Positions 11,324 through 20,240 of a DNA stretch of 64,000 nt are shown here, piece by piece (position 1 is the stretch's first letter; each line of letters begins with the position of its first letter). The stretch covers positions 248,001 through 312,000 of the forward strand of contig JAOUJW010000001.1 of NCBI GenBank assembly GCA_029882975.1. The letters run 5' to 3'. A program made the position numbers and the translations under genes. The DNA is from Gammaproteobacteria bacterium. GTDB taxonomy: Bacteria; Pseudomonadota; Gammaproteobacteria; SZUA-152. The notes beneath the pieces are model-generated. The model saw only the letters and a program-made list of their open reading frames with translations. It was not told where the DNA came from and made no database searches.

Positions 11324-11402
11324 ACAGCTTCCCTACGCCGGCTTCGCCCGGATCAGGTTCAAAGGGTGTAATCTCAGCGCGGCCAACCGCGCACCCCCAG
11401 CC
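11324..11402 (-). promoter_or_regulatory. TPP riboswitch (THI element)
   Basis: On the minus strand the conserved aptamer segments appear in order: GGGGGTGC, then GCTGAGAT, then ACCCTTTGAACCTGATC, then GGGCGAAGCC(G) and GTAGGGAAGCT. These are the hallmark P2, P3 and P4/P5 sequences of the thiamine pyrophosphate riboswitch. It controls thiC, closing expression when thiamine pyrophosphate is plentiful. Confidence 0.95.
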
Positions 11403-11437
11403 CACAAGCTTGCGACAGACAGTCGCAACAAAGCGGT

Positions 11438-11466
11438 AGTATAGCAAGCTTAGCTCGAACCGTTAA
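11438..11466 (-). promoter_or_regulatory. Sigma-70 promoter of thiC
   Basis: On the minus strand TTAACG (11466-11461), a 17-bp spacer and TATACT (11443-11438). Transcription would start near 11431. A 7-bp hairpin (11410-11428, TTGCGAC/GTCGCAA) then precedes the TPP aptamer at the extreme 5' end of the leader. Confidence 0.65.
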
Positions 11467-11535
11467 GAGCAAAGCTCGAAAAGTGTCCATGACGGGGAAA
11501 AGCGCCCACAACCGACCGTTCCAGAGCGCCCAATA

Positions 11536-11560
11536 AAAAAGGGGGACAAACCCCCTTTTT
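11536..11560. terminator. Bidirectional intrinsic terminator
   Basis: AAAAAGGGGG-ACAAA-CCCCCTTTTT is a perfect 10-bp stem that gives a T-tract on both strands. It sits 26 bp after the stop of the exported CxxCH protein gene, which it terminates, and it insulates thiC from that gene. Confidence 0.85.
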
Positions 11561-11586
11561 TAGTCTGCTTTTATTGTGTTTAAAGT

Positions 11587-12105
11587 TTAACGCCTGCCAA
11601 ATGACCGGGAATTGCGTTGACCCAAGCCTCGAATTCGGTTGATAAGGCTGGAAACACCGTCGTCGTCGTCGTCATCTTCCTCGGCCTCTCTTTCTCCATC
11701 ATCATCATCGTCGTCGTCATCGCCACCAATACCCATGCCGATAGACCCCCCAGTAGAACCCATGCCCATACCCGTACCGGGATTGGGTGTCGGCGTCGGT
11801 GTCGGTGTCGGCGAGGGTGGCGGCGTATTGGTATTGCCCGGACAAAAATTCGAGAACGTTGCTTGAGACAAAGCCCAACGACCCGCTGCCGTTAAATCAT
11901 TGACCCCGCGATTAGCGGTGGTGGAGTGGCAGGAAGAACAAGAACTCACGGGTGGCACAGTAGCGGACGGTACACAAAATGCAGCAACGCTGTCAGCAAT
12001 GGGCCCTGTTGCAAAAACCATAGATACGGGCAAGCTCAGTAGCAGTAAGATCATGGCAGCTTGCAAAGAATACCGCTGATACCGCAGTTTTTTCGATATA
12101 ACCAT
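11587..12105 (-). CDS. Exported CxxCH (heme c motif) protein with poly-Asp tail
   Basis: Unknown protein of 172 residues. The N-terminus is basic and then hydrophobic (AAMILLLLSLPVSMVFA), a clear signal peptide. The short mature domain contains one CSSCH motif, the attachment site for a single c-type heme, plus two further isolated cysteines. A Pro-Thr repeat linker (PTPTPTPTPNPG), a Gly-Met-rich stretch (GMGMGSTGGSIGMGIGG), a run of eight aspartates, an acidic REAEE segment and a run of six aspartates follow, then a basic Arg-rich end (NSRSFGRR). The frame is open 22 codons further upstream; I chose ATG 12105 because GGGGG lies at good spacing and it yields a standard signal peptide. Poly-Asp suggests divalent-cation or mineral binding, but this is inference. 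Confidence 0.6.
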   Translation of the reverse strand: MVISKKLRYQRYSLQAAMILLLLSLPVSMVFATGPIADSVAAFCVPSATVPPVSSCSSCHSTTANRGVNDLTAAGRWALSQATFSNFCPGNTNTPPPSPTPTPTPTPNPGTGMGMGSTGGSIGMGIGGDDDDDDDDGEREAEEDDDDDDGVSSLINRIRGLGQRNSRSFGRR

Positions 12106-12493
12106 TTTTAAAATGCCCCCACACGATACGCAGAAATCACGATTGAAACTTAACGAAACAGACCCGCCCAAACATATTTGTTGTAACGATTCTATGATGC
12201 AACTCTTCAGGAATTGGGCGACTTCCTGGTACGACTAACTTCCTTTGTGAGTACCGCTCTGTCGTTGCATCGTTGACGCAACTTGTTTACGACCGCGCTG
12301 TATACAAAGGAACCTCTGATATAGGAACAACGAAGCCTCGCTCTGAAACCTGAGCGCAGTCAAACTATAACAGGAAAAACAAGCCACCGCACCGCTTTTT
12401 CCTAAATTTTTTACGCAAGTACTGGCTTAAGTCTTACGTACACAAGGGAATTTTGACTGTTTCCAAAACTGTTCTGCTTGCCTAATCGCCGCT
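12106..12493. other. Intergenic region without recognisable gene
   Basis: About 390 bp between two minus-strand genes. I see no convincing coding frame, RNA gene, terminator with T-tract or strong promoter. It presumably contains the promoter of the CxxCH protein gene. Confidence 0.5.
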
Positions 12494-13498
12494 TTAAGCC
12501 TGTTTTTTCCGAAGCCCACCCCGTACCCAAGGATACAACAAAGGCAACAATAGCAAGACGCGTGCCCATGAATAAGCCAAATTGGCATACAAGGCATAAC
12601 CCAGCAGCAGGGCCACTGCCAAACTCAGCCATAGCCGTCCACTATGGTCCCTGCCACCCATAGGCAAAAACCACTGAGCTATCGCTCCCCACAATAGACC
12701 TGCAACAAAGGCATGTAACGGCGACAGCACCCATTGTGGCCAAATGATAAGCAGTAAACACTTCAATAAAACCAATCCCACCAATAACGGCCATAAAAGC
12801 CGTTGCCCAAGATTAACAAGAATTGCCGTAGCCACTCCACCGAAGGACAAACCGAGATATAAAGCCCATTGAGCTTGTACCTGCCAATCCCACACTACAA
12901 GGAAAACATCCAGGGCCAGAACAAAACTTACATAGGATGCCATAGGAGGATGGTCCGCCACAGCATCTGCTGTGGTGGACATAGACGCAGGACGCCACAC
13001 CAATGCGAGCGCCAAAATCATGGCAATCGCCAAAAATCCCACGAACGGAAAATAGCTTGCGGCCAGCCATACCAGGCCGATTATCATTACGGCTCTTGCC
13101 GCGGGTCGCCGCGAACCTTGCCCTTGCACTTGATGTATGTACGCAACAGCGGCCAGACTACTCAAGTAAGAACAAACCGTTAACCCGGCCAGCAGGGCGG
13201 CCTGTAATAAAGAATGTTCATCCCACACGTGAAAATACAACAACCGAGCGAGCATTAGTGCCAACAAAGCACCCAATAGAGGAGCCACTGTGGAAGTCAG
13301 CTTGGATGTAGATTTGATAAAACCCTGTGCCCACGGTATGTGACGATACACTTGATGCAATGCAGGCAAAGACACCAAGGGCAGCAGTGAAATCCACGCC
13401 GTACTGCTATCAAAATCGGAACCGTAAACCACCAAACCAATAATCAATAAGGGCAAGTACAACAGTCCGAACTGTAAATACAACAACCAGTACATCAC
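12494..13498 (-). CDS. Polytopic membrane protein, function unknown
   Basis: Not recognised. A 334-residue protein made almost entirely of hydrophobic segments, about nine or ten predicted helices, with short basic loops (SRRPAARA, RKKQA at the C-terminus) and many Trp and Leu residues. No signal peptide is separable from the first helix and no catalytic motif is visible. The frame opens with GTG 13498 or ATG 13495; both overlap the stop of the upstream phosphoesterase gene (GTGATG), so translation is coupled. As last gene of a three-gene envelope operon it may be a transporter or anchoring partner for the phosphoesterase or the LtaS-like enzyme; this is inference. Confidence 0.75.
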   Translation of the reverse strand: MMYWLLYLQFGLLYLPLLIIGLVVYGSDFDSSTAWISLLPLVSLPALHQVYRHIPWAQGFIKSTSKLTSTVAPLLGALLALMLARLLYFHVWDEHSLLQAALLAGLTVCSYLSSLAAVAYIHQVQGQGSRRPAARAVMIIGLVWLAASYFPFVGFLAIAMILALALVWRPASMSTTADAVADHPPMASYVSFVLALDVFLVVWDWQVQAQWALYLGLSFGGVATAILVNLGQRLLWPLLVGLVLLKCLLLIIWPQWVLSPLHAFVAGLLWGAIAQWFLPMGGRDHSGRLWLSLAVALLLGYALYANLAYSWARVLLLLPLLYPWVRGGLRKKQA

Positions 13499-14865
13499 CT
13501 CGGCTCCAGTGTTACGGTAGTATCGCTGCGGGCAGGCAAATCCAACAACACTTCGAAGCGCACTTTGTCAGCCAACACCATATAGTCAAGCAAGCGGCCG
13601 ATACTCGGAACGTAATTGGGATTATCACCAGGCACATGGAACACCACTTTGGCATCCACGAAAGTTTCATTCAATTGATTTTCAACCACCAGATGAGTGT
13701 TGCTGATATGGCGCAGCGATAACAAACCGGTGGGCAGGGAACTGCTGGCATCTCGCTTACCATCACCGTCATAATCATAGGTGTAAAATTGCAATTCCCC
13801 CTGACGCAAGCGCAACAAACGGTAACCATGGTGCAGGGGCGAGGAGGAATACGGTGGGCGCAAGTCCGCACCGGCAGTGGTTGTCACCACATAGGGTGTT
13901 CCATCAAAGCGCCAAGTATCTGTACGTTCACGGCCCAACTCGTCATAAACCGCATCACCATGCCAGTGGCCGGACAAAACCACAGGAATCCCCGCCTGTT
14001 TTACTTGTGCCACCACATCATCCACATGTACTTGCAGATAACCCCGCAAACCGGGCTTGTGATGCAAAGGATGGTGTATTTGCAGCAAGGGCACAGCCTG
14101 TTCCGGCAACGAGGCCAATGTGTTTTGGAACCAGGCATACTGACTGTGGGTTAACTGATCCTTGCCATGGCCGGAGTTCAAGCTCACGATATGATAGCCA
14201 CCATAACTCACCACATGATAGGGTTGACCCAATAGTTTAAGATAAGCGCCCCAACCTTCGTATTCGTGGTTTCCAGGCACGGCAATCACCGGCGTGGCAA
14301 AATCCAGCATTGCATCCAACAAACGATTGTACTGATCCCAACTGCCACCGTACGCCAAATCTCCGGTAAATAACACCAGATCGGGATTAATGATATTGAT
14401 TTCGCCAATGATCTGTCGCAGCAAGGCATCGCCACTACCATCCCCCCCCAACACCGGTAAGTCAGCCAACTGCACCAGCGACAACTCCGGCTTAAAGCGT
14501 TGAACCACGGTAACGGCATTGGGTCGCTTATAAGATCGCCACCTCCCCTGTGCTTGCAATGTATACATTCCCGCTTGTATGTTTTGGGGTAGACTCACCT
14601 GGAGACGATGCCGCAACACCCCAACGGACATGCTTTTAATTTCCAAAGGCACCGACCCGGCTGCGGACTCCAGAGATAAGGCCAAATAGGGCAAATAGAA
14701 AGGGATGGAACTTTGCAGTTCCACTTCAAAACTTTGCGAAGGCTGACGTATCACCGGTATTCCCAAGCGCGGCGCCACAATTTCTACGCGCAGGGGTAAC
14801 ATCACTGCGGCAAGTATCACAACAACGATACCCACCGACAACAACCATTGGACCACCCTATTCAT
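13495..14865 (-). CDS. Membrane-anchored calcineurin-like metallophosphoesterase
   Basis: A 456-residue protein with an N-terminal membrane helix (residues about 7-27) and the rest predicted periplasmic. A beta-rich domain (about 40-125) precedes the phosphoesterase domain. Metal motifs seen: GDLAYGG (168), GNHE (198-201), IHHPLHH (263-269) and GHWH (299-302). The first motif, usually DxH, reads D135-L-P, so the metal-binding histidine is missing. An EF-hand-like loop DYDGDGKRD occurs at 364-372, suggesting calcium binding. It overlaps both neighbours by 4 bp. Substrate is unknown; given its LtaS-like partner, a phosphodiester of an envelope glycan or lipid is a reasonable guess. Confidence 0.85.
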   Translation of the reverse strand: MNRVVQWLLSVGIVVVILAAVMLPLRVEIVAPRLGIPVIRQPSQSFEVELQSSIPFYLPYLALSLESAAGSVPLEIKSMSVGVLRHRLQVSLPQNIQAGMYTLQAQGRWRSYKRPNAVTVVQRFKPELSLVQLADLPVLGGDGSGDALLRQIIGEINIINPDLVLFTGDLAYGGSWDQYNRLLDAMLDFATPVIAVPGNHEYEGWGAYLKLLGQPYHVVSYGGYHIVSLNSGHGKDQLTHSQYAWFQNTLASLPEQAVPLLQIHHPLHHKPGLRGYLQVHVDDVVAQVKQAGIPVVLSGHWHGDAVYDELGRERTDTWRFDGTPYVVTTTAGADLRPPYSSSPLHHGYRLLRLRQGELQFYTYDYDGDGKRDASSSLPTGLLSLRHISNTHLVVENQLNETFVDAKVVFHVPGDNPNYVPSIGRLLDYMVLADKVRFEVLLDLPARSDTTVTLEPR

Positions 14866-16940
14866 TTGTTTGGAGGCTTTTTACTGGGAGAATGGCTGTT
14901 GTTAGGGTCGTCGATGCGTTGCTTGTCATTGCGCGGGTTGACGTTACGCGGGTTGTTATACCGCAGGTAACGCGTGGTTTCATAGACACCCCGAGTAATC
15001 CGTTCCATCCGCTGCGCTGTTTGCGGAAATTGTGCCAAATGATTTTCTCTGGGTGACTCCGAGTTGATGAGGCTCAACCGTTTGGCTGTCCCGTCTTCCA
15101 TCATGGAAAAATGATAATCATTGTCAATTAAGCCAATATACATTTGGCGCGATGGCATGGAAAAAAAAGCATAGCGTTGGGAATCAAACTCCGGCGCCAA
15201 CAGATCCCGCCCCATAGTAGTGTTACGATAGCTTGGCAAAATCATAGCAGCCAAGGTGGGTAGCACATCCACTTCGCCGGCGGGCTTGCTAATCCTACGT
15301 GGCTCAGAGATGAGCTTGGGTGCATAGATAACCAAGGGAACGCGCAGAGAGCCCAGCGATAGTTGACCTTCAGCTTTGATGGAATGCTCCCCGGGATTAT
15401 AGTTGATCCCGTGATCGCCAAAGAAAACAAAAATCGTATTGTCGAAATAGGATTCCTGCCGAGCCAGGCGCATGAAATTTCCCACGCTGTAATCCATAAA
15501 GCGGAATGAGTTAAGCTCTTCGTTGGAATGAAACCCAAACCGAACGACCTTCTCCTGCGGCAACTGCAGCAATTCAAAACTGCCCCGGTCTTGCGGAATC
15601 GTGTAAGGTCGATGATTGCCGGAAGTTTGGATCACTGCAAAAAAAGGTTTACCGTTGACTTTGCGTAAGACCTGATTGGCTTCCTTGAATAAATCCAAGT
15701 CCGATACACCCCAAACATCCACGCGGGGTGAGCTATAACTACCCTCTTCATAAACATGCAATCCACGAATATTACTGGCCAACAAACCCCGTATATTACC
15801 CCAACTGGCGCTGCCGCCCAGAAAGTAGAATTTTTCATAGGCGTTAAAGTCATCGATCAAAATATGCTGATTCACCACCAAGGGATTACGGGTGGAGGTT
15901 TTGACTTTTTCCACGTCCGCCAGCCCTGTCATGGCGGTAAATACGGAGCGAGCCGTACCGGTGTGCGGCGTAAAAAAATGATCGAAGTACAAACCGGCAT
16001 CCGCCAATTGCTTGATCTGAGGCGTAGGATCCAGGGGATTACCACTCATGGAGCTTTTATAGTTGGCAAAGGATTCCAAGATAACCATCACCACATTGGG
16101 ATTTTCACCCACAGGTTTCCCCGAACGCAACCGTTCATAGTTCAACTTCTCCGGGTCCGGCTCTACCACCCCCAGATATCCCACCATATCAACATAGGAC
16201 GCTTTAACGGCGGCCATATCTATATCCACATCACGATTTTTCAAAGTACTTAACGAGTACAGCACCGGATTAACCGTCACAGCTGTGGCAAACGGATGGG
16301 TAAAACTAAAAGCGTCGCTCCAACGCAAAGGATACCAGGACAACTTGCCATACATTCCAAACACAACGATGGCGCAGGAGGCGAGAACAATCATGGTTTT
16401 ATGAAATCGGCGTAATGCCGGCGCTGCTTGGTCACGCAGGTTATACACCAGCCCGGCAATACTGATGGCGTACAACAGGGTTACAACAAACAAACCCAAC
16501 ACAATCCACACCACCGGATAACTTTGCCAAACCATCAACGCGGAAGTTTGAAAATTATCCAAAAATCGCAGTGCTGTGGCATCTAAAGGGACTTGTAAGT
16601 AGGCGTAGTGACCGAAGTTCAATACATAGAACAGCAGAATCAACTGCATCGCCAAACCGAGATAACTGACCCAGATAAAAAAAGCCCAAGAGGACTGAAA
16701 CGGACTGAAGCGTCGAACCCAGCCCAAGAGAAACACCGGCGCCACCACAAACAAAGACAAGCGCAGATCAAATTTGAAACCCACAAAAAAAGCTTGTTTC
16801 AGCGTTTCATCACCCAGAGGATCCTGTGGATCGGTAAAATACCACCAGAACACCAAACGTAGCAGAGAAAAAATAAAAACATTTATAAGCACGATGGGCA
16901 TAAGCCATCGCAACAATTTGGGCAATCCGACCAATGACAT
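14862..16940 (-). CDS. LTA synthase-family sulfatase/phosphotransferase, inner membrane
   Basis: A 692-residue LtaS/MdoB-like enzyme: five or so N-terminal transmembrane helices (within residues 10-200) followed by a periplasmic sulfatase-fold domain. Alkaline-phosphatase superfamily residues are visible: E289 in VILESF, the nucleophile threonine in FTPHTGTARS (325-331), and FFGDHGINY for metal ligands. Family members transfer phosphoglycerol or phosphoethanolamine from phospholipids to glycans such as lipoteichoic acid or osmoregulated glucans; the acceptor here cannot be read from sequence. The C-terminal tail is low complexity and Asn/Pro/Arg-rich (NNPRNVNPRNDK). First gene of the coupled operon; its stop overlaps the phosphoesterase start. 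Confidence 0.88.
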   Translation of the reverse strand: MSLVGLPKLLRWLMPIVLINVFIFSLLRLVFWWYFTDPQDPLGDETLKQAFFVGFKFDLRLSLFVVAPVFLLGWVRRFSPFQSSWAFFIWVSYLGLAMQLILLFYVLNFGHYAYLQVPLDATALRFLDNFQTSALMVWQSYPVVWIVLGLFVVTLLYAISIAGLVYNLRDQAAPALRRFHKTMIVLASCAIVVFGMYGKLSWYPLRWSDAFSFTHPFATAVTVNPVLYSLSTLKNRDVDIDMAAVKASYVDMVGYLGVVEPDPEKLNYERLRSGKPVGENPNVVMVILESFANYKSSMSGNPLDPTPQIKQLADAGLYFDHFFTPHTGTARSVFTAMTGLADVEKVKTSTRNPLVVNQHILIDDFNAYEKFYFLGGSASWGNIRGLLASNIRGLHVYEEGSYSSPRVDVWGVSDLDLFKEANQVLRKVNGKPFFAVIQTSGNHRPYTIPQDRGSFELLQLPQEKVVRFGFHSNEELNSFRFMDYSVGNFMRLARQESYFDNTIFVFFGDHGINYNPGEHSIKAEGQLSLGSLRVPLVIYAPKLISEPRRISKPAGEVDVLPTLAAMILPSYRNTTMGRDLLAPEFDSQRYAFFSMPSRQMYIGLIDNDYHFSMMEDGTAKRLSLINSESPRENHLAQFPQTAQRMERITRGVYETTRYLRYNNPRNVNPRNDKQRIDDPNNSHSPSKKPPNK

Positions 16941-17204
16941 GAAACGACGATCTCGATAGTACTAGCAGTGAGTTAAACCCTGATGTATGTCCGACTTGGT
17001 TGAAATACAAGCCGGCGCCCCATATTGTAATAGACAACCGGTATTCAGGTACCCGACTATTTTAGCATGAGCCTTTGAATTTATGCATATTTTACAGTAA
17101 AGCGCGGCAAATTTCTTCTCTAAACCTTGCCAGCCAAGGGCAAACCTCGTACCCTTTGCCTGCAGAGTGTCAGTGACTGGTCAAATCTTTAAGGAATAAT
17201 AACA

Positions 17205-17876
17205 ATGAACCAAACAAACAACCTTGATCAAGCCCGTTTTAACATGGTGGAACAACAAATCCGCCCGGCTGAAGTGCTTGACCCTAATGTGCTCAATGCC
17301 ATCGACAGCATCCCTAGAGAAACTTTTATTCCCTCTGATTACAAAGGTTTAGCATATTCCGATACCCATATCCCCATCGGTTCGGAGCAAGTTACCATGA
17401 CCCCCATTCAGGAAGCGCGAATGCTACAAGCGCTGGGGATTCAAGCCACGGATAAAATTTTGGAAATTGGCACCGGTTGTGGTTATTTAACCGCTTTGCT
17501 GGCTCACCTGGGGGAGCATGTGACCAGCGTGGAAATTGATGCGAGCTTGAGCGCAGCCGCTCAGAAAAACCTGACGCAAAAAGGCATTGAGAACATCACC
17601 CTGGAAACTGGCGATGCCGCCAAGGGTTGGCCTGTGGGAGGCACTGTCACCTATGACGCCATTGCCGTCACCGGTTCTATGCCGGTTTTAGATCCCAATC
17701 TCAAAAACCAACTCGCTATAGGCGGCCGCTTGTGCGTGGTGGTGGGTAACGCTCCCATTATGCAATTTATGCTAGTAACCCGGATTGCCGAACAACAATG
17801 GCGTGAGGAATGCCTGTTTGAGACCCTCTTGACACCGCTGCAGAATGTGCAATTACCCCCGGAGTTTGTATTTTAA
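17205..17876 (+). CDS. pcm: Protein-L-isoaspartate O-methyltransferase family protein
   Basis: A 223-residue SAM-dependent methyltransferase of the Pcm family, repairing isoaspartyl residues in damaged proteins. The N-terminal motif MVEQQIRPAEV and the SAM-binding loop ILEIGTGCGYLTALLA (about residues 85-100) are present. The ATG at 17205 has a ribosome site AAGGA. It lies 81 bp upstream of tolC, a neighbourhood repeated in several gammaproteobacteria where the paralogue's role in export is unknown. It is divergent from the LtaS-like operon across 264 bp that should hold both promoters. Confidence 0.9.
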   Translation: MNQTNNLDQARFNMVEQQIRPAEVLDPNVLNAIDSIPRETFIPSDYKGLAYSDTHIPIGSEQVTMTPIQEARMLQALGIQATDKILEIGTGCGYLTALLAHLGEHVTSVEIDASLSAAAQKNLTQKGIENITLETGDAAKGWPVGGTVTYDAIAVTGSMPVLDPNLKNQLAIGGRLCVVVGNAPIMQFMLVTRIAEQQWREECLFETLLTPLQNVQLPPEFVF

Positions 17877-17957
17877 GCCGTTATATATTAGTATTTCCTA
17901 ATATTCAATGCTTCGCGTTACAAACTCCTTCGCGCGATTGATAAGAGGTTTAACTTT

Positions 17958-19289
17958 ATGATTTTCAAGCAAGTTACCGGAATACTCAGCATAACCGGAA
18001 TGTTGCTGGCAGTACCGGCCCAGGCAGAAGACCTGGTTCAGGTTTTTCGTATGGCTTTGGACAGTGACCCGGACTATCGTGCCGCTGCTGCTACGCGGGA
18101 TGCCGCCTATGTCGGCAAAGACCTCAGCAAAGCCAATTTCTACCCTGGAGTTAACCTGCAATACCGCAATTCCAAAACGGACACGGGGAGCTACGATACC
18201 AGCAACGGCCCGGAACCCGCCCGTAGCTCAGACAGCAGCGGTTATTCGCTCACACTAAGCCAGTCCATTTTTAACCGGCGTAACTCCGTACTTGAAGACC
18301 AAGCCGACATAGACGCCCTCAAAGCAGACAATCAATACGCAGAAGCCAAGCAAAAACTCATTCTCAAAGTCGCACAGCGTTATTTTGATGTCGTGTCCGC
18401 CATGGACAATGTGGCATTTTCCGAAGCGGAAAAAAAAGCGGTAGCCAGACAATTGGAACAAACCAAGCAACGCTTTGACGTGGGTTTGGTGGCCATTACC
18501 GACGTCCATGAAGCCCAGGCCCAGTACGACCAATCCGTTGCCCAGGGCATCATGGCAGAAACCCGACTCGCCAGTGCCCGCGAGTCCCTGCGAGCCCTCA
18601 CCGGCCAGTACAACCAACAGTTGGCACGGCTTAGCCGGCAGGCCCCACTGCTCAATCCGTCGCCGGATGACATAGACACCTGGACTTCTATGGCGATGAA
18701 ACAAAATCAGGAGATTATTGCGGCGCAGTACAATATAGACCGACAAAAGGAAAGCCTGGCCCTGGCACGGGCGGATTTTTACCCCACTCTGGACCTGAAT
18801 CTGAGTCACAGTGTCAGTGACGATGTCCATTACAACCAGGGTGTTGAAAGTACGACACCGGATTCCACCGTCATTTCCTTAAGCGTGAATTACAATATTT
18901 ACAACGGCGGTTATGCTTCTGCCAATACCAAAAAAGCTCAATTGGATCTCACAGCCGCCAAAGAAAGACTGGAAGCTGCACGCCGGAATACGCAAAACAC
19001 GGTACGCAATGCTTATCTCAATGTCATTGCCAACATCAGTCGCGTGCAGGCCTTAAATCAAGCTGTCGTTTCCAGCGAAAGCGCCTTAAAAGCCACAGAA
19101 GCAGGCTTTGAGGTTGGAACCCGCACCACGGTAGACGTTTTACAGTCCAGGCGGCAATTGTTCAGCGCCAAAAACGAACATACCAATGCTCGTTATGACT
19201 ATGTGCTATCCATGTTGGTGCTGAAGCAATCGGCGGGGAGTTTGGGAGAAGCCGACTTGGCCGAACTGAATCGTTGGCTGGACCAGTAA
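17958..19289 (+). CDS. tolC: TolC family outer membrane efflux protein
   Basis: A 443-residue outer-membrane channel protein for type I secretion and multidrug efflux. The N-terminal signal peptide ends near AQAED. Two repeated OEP halves follow with the typical coiled-coil segments; characteristic strings are TQSIF-like LTLSQSIFNRR at about 95-105, RFDVGLVAITDVHEAQAQYD at about 170-190 and its C-terminal counterpart FEVGTRTTVDVLQSRRQLF near 395. The intact AITDV and RTTVDVL turns are diagnostic. A ribosome site GAGG precedes ATG 17958. No membrane-fusion protein or pump gene is adjacent, as is usual for a general-purpose TolC. Confidence 0.95.
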   Translation: MIFKQVTGILSITGMLLAVPAQAEDLVQVFRMALDSDPDYRAAAATRDAAYVGKDLSKANFYPGVNLQYRNSKTDTGSYDTSNGPEPARSSDSSGYSLTLSQSIFNRRNSVLEDQADIDALKADNQYAEAKQKLILKVAQRYFDVVSAMDNVAFSEAEKKAVARQLEQTKQRFDVGLVAITDVHEAQAQYDQSVAQGIMAETRLASARESLRALTGQYNQQLARLSRQAPLLNPSPDDIDTWTSMAMKQNQEIIAAQYNIDRQKESLALARADFYPTLDLNLSHSVSDDVHYNQGVESTTPDSTVISLSVNYNIYNGGYASANTKKAQLDLTAAKERLEAARRNTQNTVRNAYLNVIANISRVQALNQAVVSSESALKATEAGFEVGTRTTVDVLQSRRQLFSAKNEHTNARYDYVLSMLVLKQSAGSLGEADLAELNRWLDQ

Positions 19290-19305
19290 AAACATTCGCG
19301 CTCTT

Positions 19306-20214
19306 ATGACTTCCGGTTTTACTGGAATAAAATACTGGCCAATCCGGGCCGGGCTGGGACTGTTGCGCAGTATCAGCTTGCTGCCTTACCGCCGGCAACT
19401 GTATTTAAGTCGAAAAATAGGGATTTTGCTGTACTATTTAATGCCACGACGACGCCACATCGCGGCATGCAATATCCGCCTCTGTTTCCCCGGATTGAAC
19501 ACGCAGCAACGCAATCACTTAGTCAAACGAAACTTTCAGTCCACCACCATGACCGTCTTTGAAACTGCGTTAACCTGGTGGGCAACGGATGAAAAAATCC
19601 GTCCTTTGTGCCATTTGCACGGCCTGGAACACCTCAAATCTGCGATCGCGAGCGGTCGCAGCGTAATTCTACTCAGCGCTCATTTTACTTGCCTGGAGAT
19701 TGGCTGCCGCTTATTGTTATTGCACCAGGAATTCGCTGTCATGTACAAAAGGCACCGCAACCCGTTACTGGAGTCGGTAATGAGCCGGGGCCGAGAAGCA
19801 CATTGTAAAAAAGCCATTCGGCAAGATGATATCCGCGGCTTCTTACGCGCCTTGAAAAATAAAACCGTTTGTTGGTATGCCCCGGATCAGGATTTGGGAC
19901 TGGATCGCAGCGTTTTTGCTCCGTTTATGGGGGTCAGCACCGCTACCATCACAGCCCCCGGGCGCTTTGCCAAAATGGCAGACGCATTGGTAGTTCCTTA
20001 CTTCCCCAGTCGTCGCGATAACGGCGAGGGTTACGACATCCACATCCTGCCGGCAATGGAGAACTTCCCCAGTGACGATGATGTGGAAAACGCCACTCGC
20101 ATTAACCAGCTCATAGAAAACCAAATTGCGCGTACCCCGGAACAGTATTTATGGACTCACCGACGCTTTAAAACCCGTCCACCCGGTGAAGCGGATGTTT
20201 ACGCCAAGCGCTGA
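19306..20214 (+). CDS. Lipid A acyltransferase (LpxL/HtrB family)
   Basis: A 302-residue inner-membrane acyltransferase adding a secondary acyl chain to Kdo2-lipid A. An N-terminal hydrophobic segment is followed by the catalytic HFTCLE (H-x4-E, about residues 125-130) and the conserved stretches YKRHRNPL and WYAPDQDLG; TAPGRFAKMADA and WTHRRFKTRPPGE are the usual C-terminal motifs. LpxL, LpxM and LpxP cannot be told apart by eye. No clear ribosome site precedes ATG 19306, which starts 16 bp after tolC. It is followed closely by waaA, so lipid A acylation and Kdo transfer genes lie together. Confidence 0.92.
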   Translation: MTSGFTGIKYWPIRAGLGLLRSISLLPYRRQLYLSRKIGILLYYLMPRRRHIAACNIRLCFPGLNTQQRNHLVKRNFQSTTMTVFETALTWWATDEKIRPLCHLHGLEHLKSAIASGRSVILLSAHFTCLEIGCRLLLLHQEFAVMYKRHRNPLLESVMSRGREAHCKKAIRQDDIRGFLRALKNKTVCWYAPDQDLGLDRSVFAPFMGVSTATITAPGRFAKMADALVVPYFPSRRDNGEGYDIHILPAMENFPSDDDVENATRINQLIENQIARTPEQYLWTHRRFKTRPPGEADVYAKR

Positions 20215-20240
20215 CACAAAGGGTCGCACGGAATGCACCT

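Noticed and set aside
11617-11895. Plus-strand frames with Ser-rich or Ile/Val-rich runs
   Set aside because: Artefacts of the GAC/GAT codon repeat that codes poly-Asp on the minus strand.
15756-16253. 165-codon frame opposite the LtaS-like gene
   Set aside because: His/Gln-rich shadow translation without domain features.
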